64,000 nucleotides of DNA from DATFVA01 sp963747755 (GTDB taxonomy: Bacteria; Bacteroidota; Ignavibacteria; Ignavibacteriales; Ignavibacteriaceae). The notes beneath the pieces are model-generated. The model made no database searches. It saw nothing but the letters and a program-made list of their open reading frames with translations, and was not told where the DNA came from. The translations under genes and the position numbers were made by a program. This document shows positions 60,801 to 64,000 of the stretch, piece by piece; the stretch's first letter is position 1, and each line of letters begins with the position of its first letter. The stretch spans positions 372,001-436,000 of the forward strand of contig CAVVGK010000011.1 in the NCBI GenBank assembly GCA_963747755.1, read 5' to 3'.

Positions 60801-61771
60801 TGCAGAAAATCCTCGATAGTCTTCATAAACATATCGGTCTGATCTACAAAAGTCATATGACCGCTCTGTGGAAATATTACCAGCTTCGAACCTGGAATTT
60901 TTGCATGCATCTCTTCTGATAGCCAGGGTGCACACTCATCATTGTCACCGCAGTTTACCAGTGTAGGAACATTGATAGTATGAAGCTGATCCACGTACTC
61001 AACCGATTTCAGGTTTCCGTCGATTACGTACTCACCGTTTGATCCCCACATTTCACGGTAAAGATCCCAGGCAAATCCTCCGCTGGCCGGATCATAAGCC
61101 GGATCGGGTCTGCGCTGATATAAATAAGGGAAATAGCCTTCGCCCCAAGCCGCCTTCATATATTCACTTGTGTAGTGGTTCTGCTCGTACGGCAGTCCGT
61201 GTCCGTACAGCCCTTCACCTTCCATTTTATTTATACGATCTCGAAGTTCCTGGGACATGTTTTCCTTAATCTTATCAAAAACCTTGTTCATCTCTGATGT
61301 GCTCGCAAAAGTGCTGCAGAGTATAAGGTGCGCTAAATGTTCCTGGTATTTTAGTGCATAGGCCTGTGCGAGAACTCCGCCGTAAGAATGTCCCAGAAGA
61401 TTTATCTTTCCAAGGTTCAGTGCTTTTCTTACAGCTTCCACATCTTCAGCCATATTTTCAACGGTATACTTTTTCACATCCTCAAGCTGCTCCGACTTTC
61501 CCGATCCCCTTTCATCTATAAATATTAAACGGTTATGTCTGGCCAGTGGAATGAAATATGGAAGGAAATAGTCGTGGGAGGCTCCCGGACCGCCATGAAC
61601 AATCATCAGAGGTTCTCCCTTTCCGAATTCTTGATACCATATCATTACCCCGTTAGCGTCCACATAACCCTGCTTAATCTCGTAGACATTCGAATTATCC
61701 GATGACGGGATCTGCGCATATGTAAACAACGGCAGAAGGATAAACAATGCTGAATATATTAAATATTTCAT
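60791..61771 (-). CDS. Secreted S33 alpha/beta-hydrolase (proline iminopeptidase-like)
   Basis: 326 residues from the ATG at 61771 (GGGAGATCAT upstream). Signal peptide about 1-20 (FTYAQ). Family S33 features: oxyanion-hole HGGPGASHDYF, DERGSGKSE (the proline iminopeptidase D-x-R-G-x-G), nucleophile Ser in GHSYGGVLAQ, Asp in CGDNDECAP and His in PQSGHMTF. It probably removes N-terminal proline or hydrophobic residues from peptides in the periplasm. Stand-alone, converging with mscS. Confidence 0.9.
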   Translation of the reverse strand: MKYLIYSALFILLPLFTYAQIPSSDNSNVYEIKQGYVDANGVMIWYQEFGKGEPLMIVHGGPGASHDYFLPYFIPLARHNRLIFIDERGSGKSEQLEDVKKYTVENMAEDVEAVRKALNLGKINLLGHSYGGVLAQAYALKYQEHLAHLILCSTFASTSEMNKVFDKIKENMSQELRDRINKMEGEGLYGHGLPYEQNHYTSEYMKAAWGEGYFPYLYQRRPDPAYDPASGGFAWDLYREMWGSNGEYVIDGNLKSVEYVDQLHTINVPTLVNCGDNDECAPWLSEEMHAKIPGSKLVIFPQSGHMTFVDQTDMFMKTIEDFLHGQ

Positions 61772-61843
61772 ATGATCTCCCATAAATGTAAATATCTCTG
61801 TTCCGATGCCGGAAATTTACATAAAAAAGAAGTACCCTGTTCG

Positions 61844-62407
61844 TTATATCGCAGGCCAGAGCCAGCCGAAAATACCTGCTGTGAATAACGCATAGATTAA
61901 TCCGTCAAACATTGATTTGATTGTTGCACCCCAGCTCTTTTTGAACCAGATACTATCCTGCATCAGCGCAAGACTGTAGCCGGCAAAAGCTGCTGTACCA
62001 GTAAAACGGAATACGGCCAGGTAATCAGATCCCGGCGGAATAGCATGACCGGTGATATAAGCGGCAAAAATGCTGATTATCAGACAGTAAACAAACCAAA
62101 GCACAAGACTGGAACCCATTGAAAAGATTCCGGCAGGATAAAAAGTAGCGATAAGTACCGGGCCCTTATTCATTTTTTCCTGAAAGGCATCCGACTTTCG
62201 TTCCTTTGCATCGGTAGTGTAAGGAACCATATAGTCGCCAGGCGGCGTGTTATACTTCCTCAGATCATCCATTACCTGATCTTCCGCAGGATGTTTTTTA
62301 AAGTCGGAATTATGGTGAGTAAAAATTGTGTGCATTATAGAGCTTATGATAAAAACAACAACGGCAGAAAGTAGAATCGGGAGCCAGAGTGAAACAATTG
62401 AAACCAT
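61844..62407 (-). CDS. Conserved four-helix membrane protein, function unknown
   Basis: 187 residues, ATG at 62407 with GGAGGAAATGAT upstream. About four membrane helices (5-28, 83-115, 125-150, 160-185). Conserved-looking features are the IISSIMHTIFTHHNSDFKKHPAED segment after helix 1 and TPPGDYMVPYT. I have seen similar short proteins across Bacteroidota without function. It lies 72 bp upstream of the S33 peptidase gene and could share its transcript. Confidence 0.7.
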   Translation of the reverse strand: MVSIVSLWLPILLSAVVVFIISSIMHTIFTHHNSDFKKHPAEDQVMDDLRKYNTPPGDYMVPYTTDAKERKSDAFQEKMNKGPVLIATFYPAGIFSMGSSLVLWFVYCLIISIFAAYITGHAIPPGSDYLAVFRFTGTAAFAGYSLALMQDSIWFKKSWGATIKSMFDGLIYALFTAGIFGWLWPAI

Positions 62408-62561
62408 ATCATTTCCTCCAGATATTAAAGATTGTGTTAATTAACCCTCTTGGTAAGATACACAAGTTATATGAACTAAAATAATTTCCGAAAAGTTTTT
62501 TACTAAGTAAACAGGCTGATTAATAGGAGAACTGCCGGATCCTTCTCTAATGAACTTTTTG

Positions 62562-62569
62562 TAAATTTG
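62562..62569 (+). promoter_or_regulatory. Candidate TAnnTTTG -7 box before the TonB-dependent receptor
   Basis: TAAATTTG matches the consensus and sits 29 nt before the ATG at 62599. No clear -33 TTTG is found. Confidence 0.35.
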
Positions 62570-62598
62570 AAATGTTATTTGGGGAAAACGGGAAATTA

Positions 62599-64000
62599 AT
62601 GAAAAAGTTCGGTTTAATTTTATTTGTAGTTATTTCAGCATCTTTTGCCAGGGCCCAGAATGAAACGGGCTCCGTTTATGGTAAAGTCATCGATGCCGTC
62701 AGCAATCAGCCTCTTATCGGGGTGAACCTCATACTTGAAGGTACTAATCTGGGAGCAGCAACCGACCTTGAGGGACACTATGAAATTAGAAACGTACCTG
62801 TAAATACCTACAGGATCAAGGCGTCGATTATCGGGTATGCTTCTAAAATCAAGACTGACATAGTTGTGCGCACTTCCAAACCTGCCTCAGTGGATTTCAG
62901 TCTTACTGAGGAAGCTGTTAAACTGCAGGATATAACCGTAAAATCGGGGTATTTTTCTAAATCCCCCACCGAGGTTATCAGTACAAGGAGTTTTGGTTAT
63001 GAGGAGATCAGAAGAGCTCCCGGCGGCTTTGAGGATGTAATCAGAGCCCTATCAGTTCTCCCGGGTGTGGCACAGGCTGATCCGGGAAGAAATGATCTAG
63101 TAGTGCGAGGCGGGGCTCCTTCCGAAAACCTCTATATAGTCGACGGAATCGAAATTCCTAATATCAATCATTTCGGCACACAGGGCGCGGCGGGCGGCCC
63201 TCTGAGTTATATAAATCTCGATTATGTAAAAGAGACTACTTTTTCAACAGGAGGATTTTCTGCGGAATACGGCGATAAGCTTTCTTCTGTTCTTAAAATA
63301 GACCTGAGGAACGGCAGAGAGGACCGTGTCGGCGGGAAGGCTACAATATCCGCATCTCAGTTCGGCCTTAACCTGGAGGGACCGCTGGGAAAGAATAACA
63401 ATTTTATTTTCTCTGCAAGGCGAAGCTATCTTGATTTTATCTTTAAAGCTGCCGGTTTCGGTTTTGTGCCTGAATACTATGATGTTATCACAAAAGCAGA
63501 TTTTAAACTGGATAATTCGAACAGCATCTCATACTTGTTTGTGGGAGCCTTTGATAAGGTAAAATATTTTAATGAAACTGAGGACCAGCGGTATGACAAT
63601 TCAAGGATCCTTGGAAGCGATCAGACACAGTATGTAACGGGCCTGAGCTATCAGCACCTCATCGATAACGGCTTCCTTAACATTACTCTCAGCAGAACTT
63701 TTGTGGATTATAATACACTTCAAAGGGATAGTCTTCTTAACCCCGTATTTAAGAGTATCTCAAGGGAGCAGGAAAATTCTCTTAAGGGAGACCTTGTATA
63801 TAAGCTGTCACCGTCTACCGAGATTACTGCCGGTCTGATGGGAAAGCTTATTAAGTTCGATGCTGATGTCCTGCTTCCCGGTTTTGTTACATCCTTCGGA
63901 GATACTCTTCCTATAAATTCTCTGAATGATGAGGATGTTTATTACAAAGGTTCGGGATATGTAAACCTCAATCACTTATTCTTCGAAAGACTGAAAACTA
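62599..64000 (+). CDS. TonB-dependent receptor, N-terminal 467 residues (cut by window edge)
   Basis: ATG at 62599. Signal peptide about 1-20 (FARAQ). Residues about 23-110 are a carboxypeptidase-regulatory-like (CarboxypepD_reg) domain (SVYGKVIDAVSNQPLIGVNLIL ... TDLEGHYEIRNVP). The plug domain follows (about 125-230): RAPGGFEDVIRALSVLPGV, DLVVRGGAPSENLYIVDGIEIP, FSTGGFSAEYGDKLSSVLKI. Barrel strands then begin. These receptors import siderophores, vitamin B12 or glycans through the outer membrane using TonB energy. The short N-terminus without a SusC-type STN or TonB box places it in the common non-SusC group. The frame is open to the edge; the real protein is probably 750-850 residues. Confidence 0.92.
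   Translation, partial: MKKFGLILFVVISASFARAQNETGSVYGKVIDAVSNQPLIGVNLILEGTNLGAATDLEGHYEIRNVPVNTYRIKASIIGYASKIKTDIVVRTSKPASVDFSLTEEAVKLQDITVKSGYFSKSPTEVISTRSFGYEEIRRAPGGFEDVIRALSVLPGVAQADPGRNDLVVRGGAPSENLYIVDGIEIPNINHFGTQGAAGGPLSYINLDYVKETTFSTGGFSAEYGDKLSSVLKIDLRNGREDRVGGKATISASQFGLNLEGPLGKNNNFIFSARRSYLDFIFKAAGFGFVPEYYDVITKADFKLDNSNSISYLFVGAFDKVKYFNETEDQRYDNSRILGSDQTQYVTGLSYQHLIDNGFLNITLSRTFVDYNTLQRDSLLNPVFKSISREQENSLKGDLVYKLSPSTEITAGLMGKLIKFDADVLLPGFVTSFGDTLPINSLNDEDVYYKGSGYVNLNHLFFERLKT

Overview
The window looks like a chromosomal piece of a free-living Ignavibacteriota/Bacteroidota-group bacterium. Ten predicted secreted proteins end in the same type IX secretion (T9SS) sorting domain: an NYPNPFNP-type opening, a G-x-Y-x-Y/L-R/K core and a basic K-M-x-L-x-K/R tail. 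That tail style, the DUF5916, DUF3160 and DUF3570/DUF4266 families, an HTCS-type hybrid histidine kinase, frequent TTG starts and TAnnTTTG-like promoter boxes all fit this group. I saw no rRNA, tRNA, CRISPR array, IS element or phage module.

Layout. 1-1.8 kb (minus): the end of an [FeFe]-hydrogenase operon (HydF maturase, a NuoE-like [2Fe-2S] subunit, and the start of a Cys-rich gene cut by the edge). 2.2-7.5 kb (plus): membrane and stress genes (anchored coiled-coil protein, double PRC-barrel protein, POT-type transporter, GNAT, a DksA-type zinc finger fused to a SpoIIE-type phosphatase, a YkgJ-like Cys-cluster protein). 7.6-16.6 kb: a 1366-residue HTCS regulator followed by a three-gene operon of T9SS-secreted proteins, two of them tandem HAF-repeat paralogues. 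16.6-21.5 kb: a DEAD-box helicase, a fatty acid desaturase broken by one extra base, and a stand-alone TrpB2. 21.7-25.5 kb: a lipoprotein and a DUF3160 T9SS protein. 26-29.7 kb (minus): a five-gene redox operon TlpA - DUF4266 - DUF3570 beta-barrel - Tat/NusG_II protein - ApbE flavin transferase. The beta-barrel carries two D-x-x-T-A-A-S sites that resemble ApbE flavinylation sites. 30.8-33.7 kb: a pair of M16 peptidases. 34-41.8 kb: secreted T9SS proteins, a racemase, a decapitated serine hydrolase and several gene remnants.

42.1-44.9 kb is an AT-rich island holding a restriction-modification system. The DNA methyltransferase is split into two frames exactly at a canonical -1 slippery heptamer (T TTA AAA, in phase), while the TdeIII/MjaII-like endonuclease is open. 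An active endonuclease without its methylase should be lethal, so programmed frameshifting, a one-base error and a dead system are all live options. The right side (46-64 kb) holds more T9SS proteins, a voltage-gated-type K+ channel ending in a zinc ribbon, an FAD-dependent oxidoreductase, a DUF5916 protein, a dienelactone hydrolase, an MscS channel, an S33 peptidase, a conserved membrane protein and the first 467 residues of a TonB-dependent receptor.

The intergenic DNA is unusual. At least eight gaps are filled with related extragenic palindromes (CCGTCAGTTTTAACTGACGG-like and CGGCTTTAGCC/GGCTAAAGCC-like), several expanded into regular tandem arrays: 129 bp x 7 with an alternating dimer structure, 121 bp x 3-4, and 64 bp x 3. 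A second family (GATCCTCGTAGAGGAT..ACATTTGTAGC) is interspersed. Several broken genes lie beside such repeats or beside the R-M island, which suggests that these gaps are where rearrangement happens in this genome.
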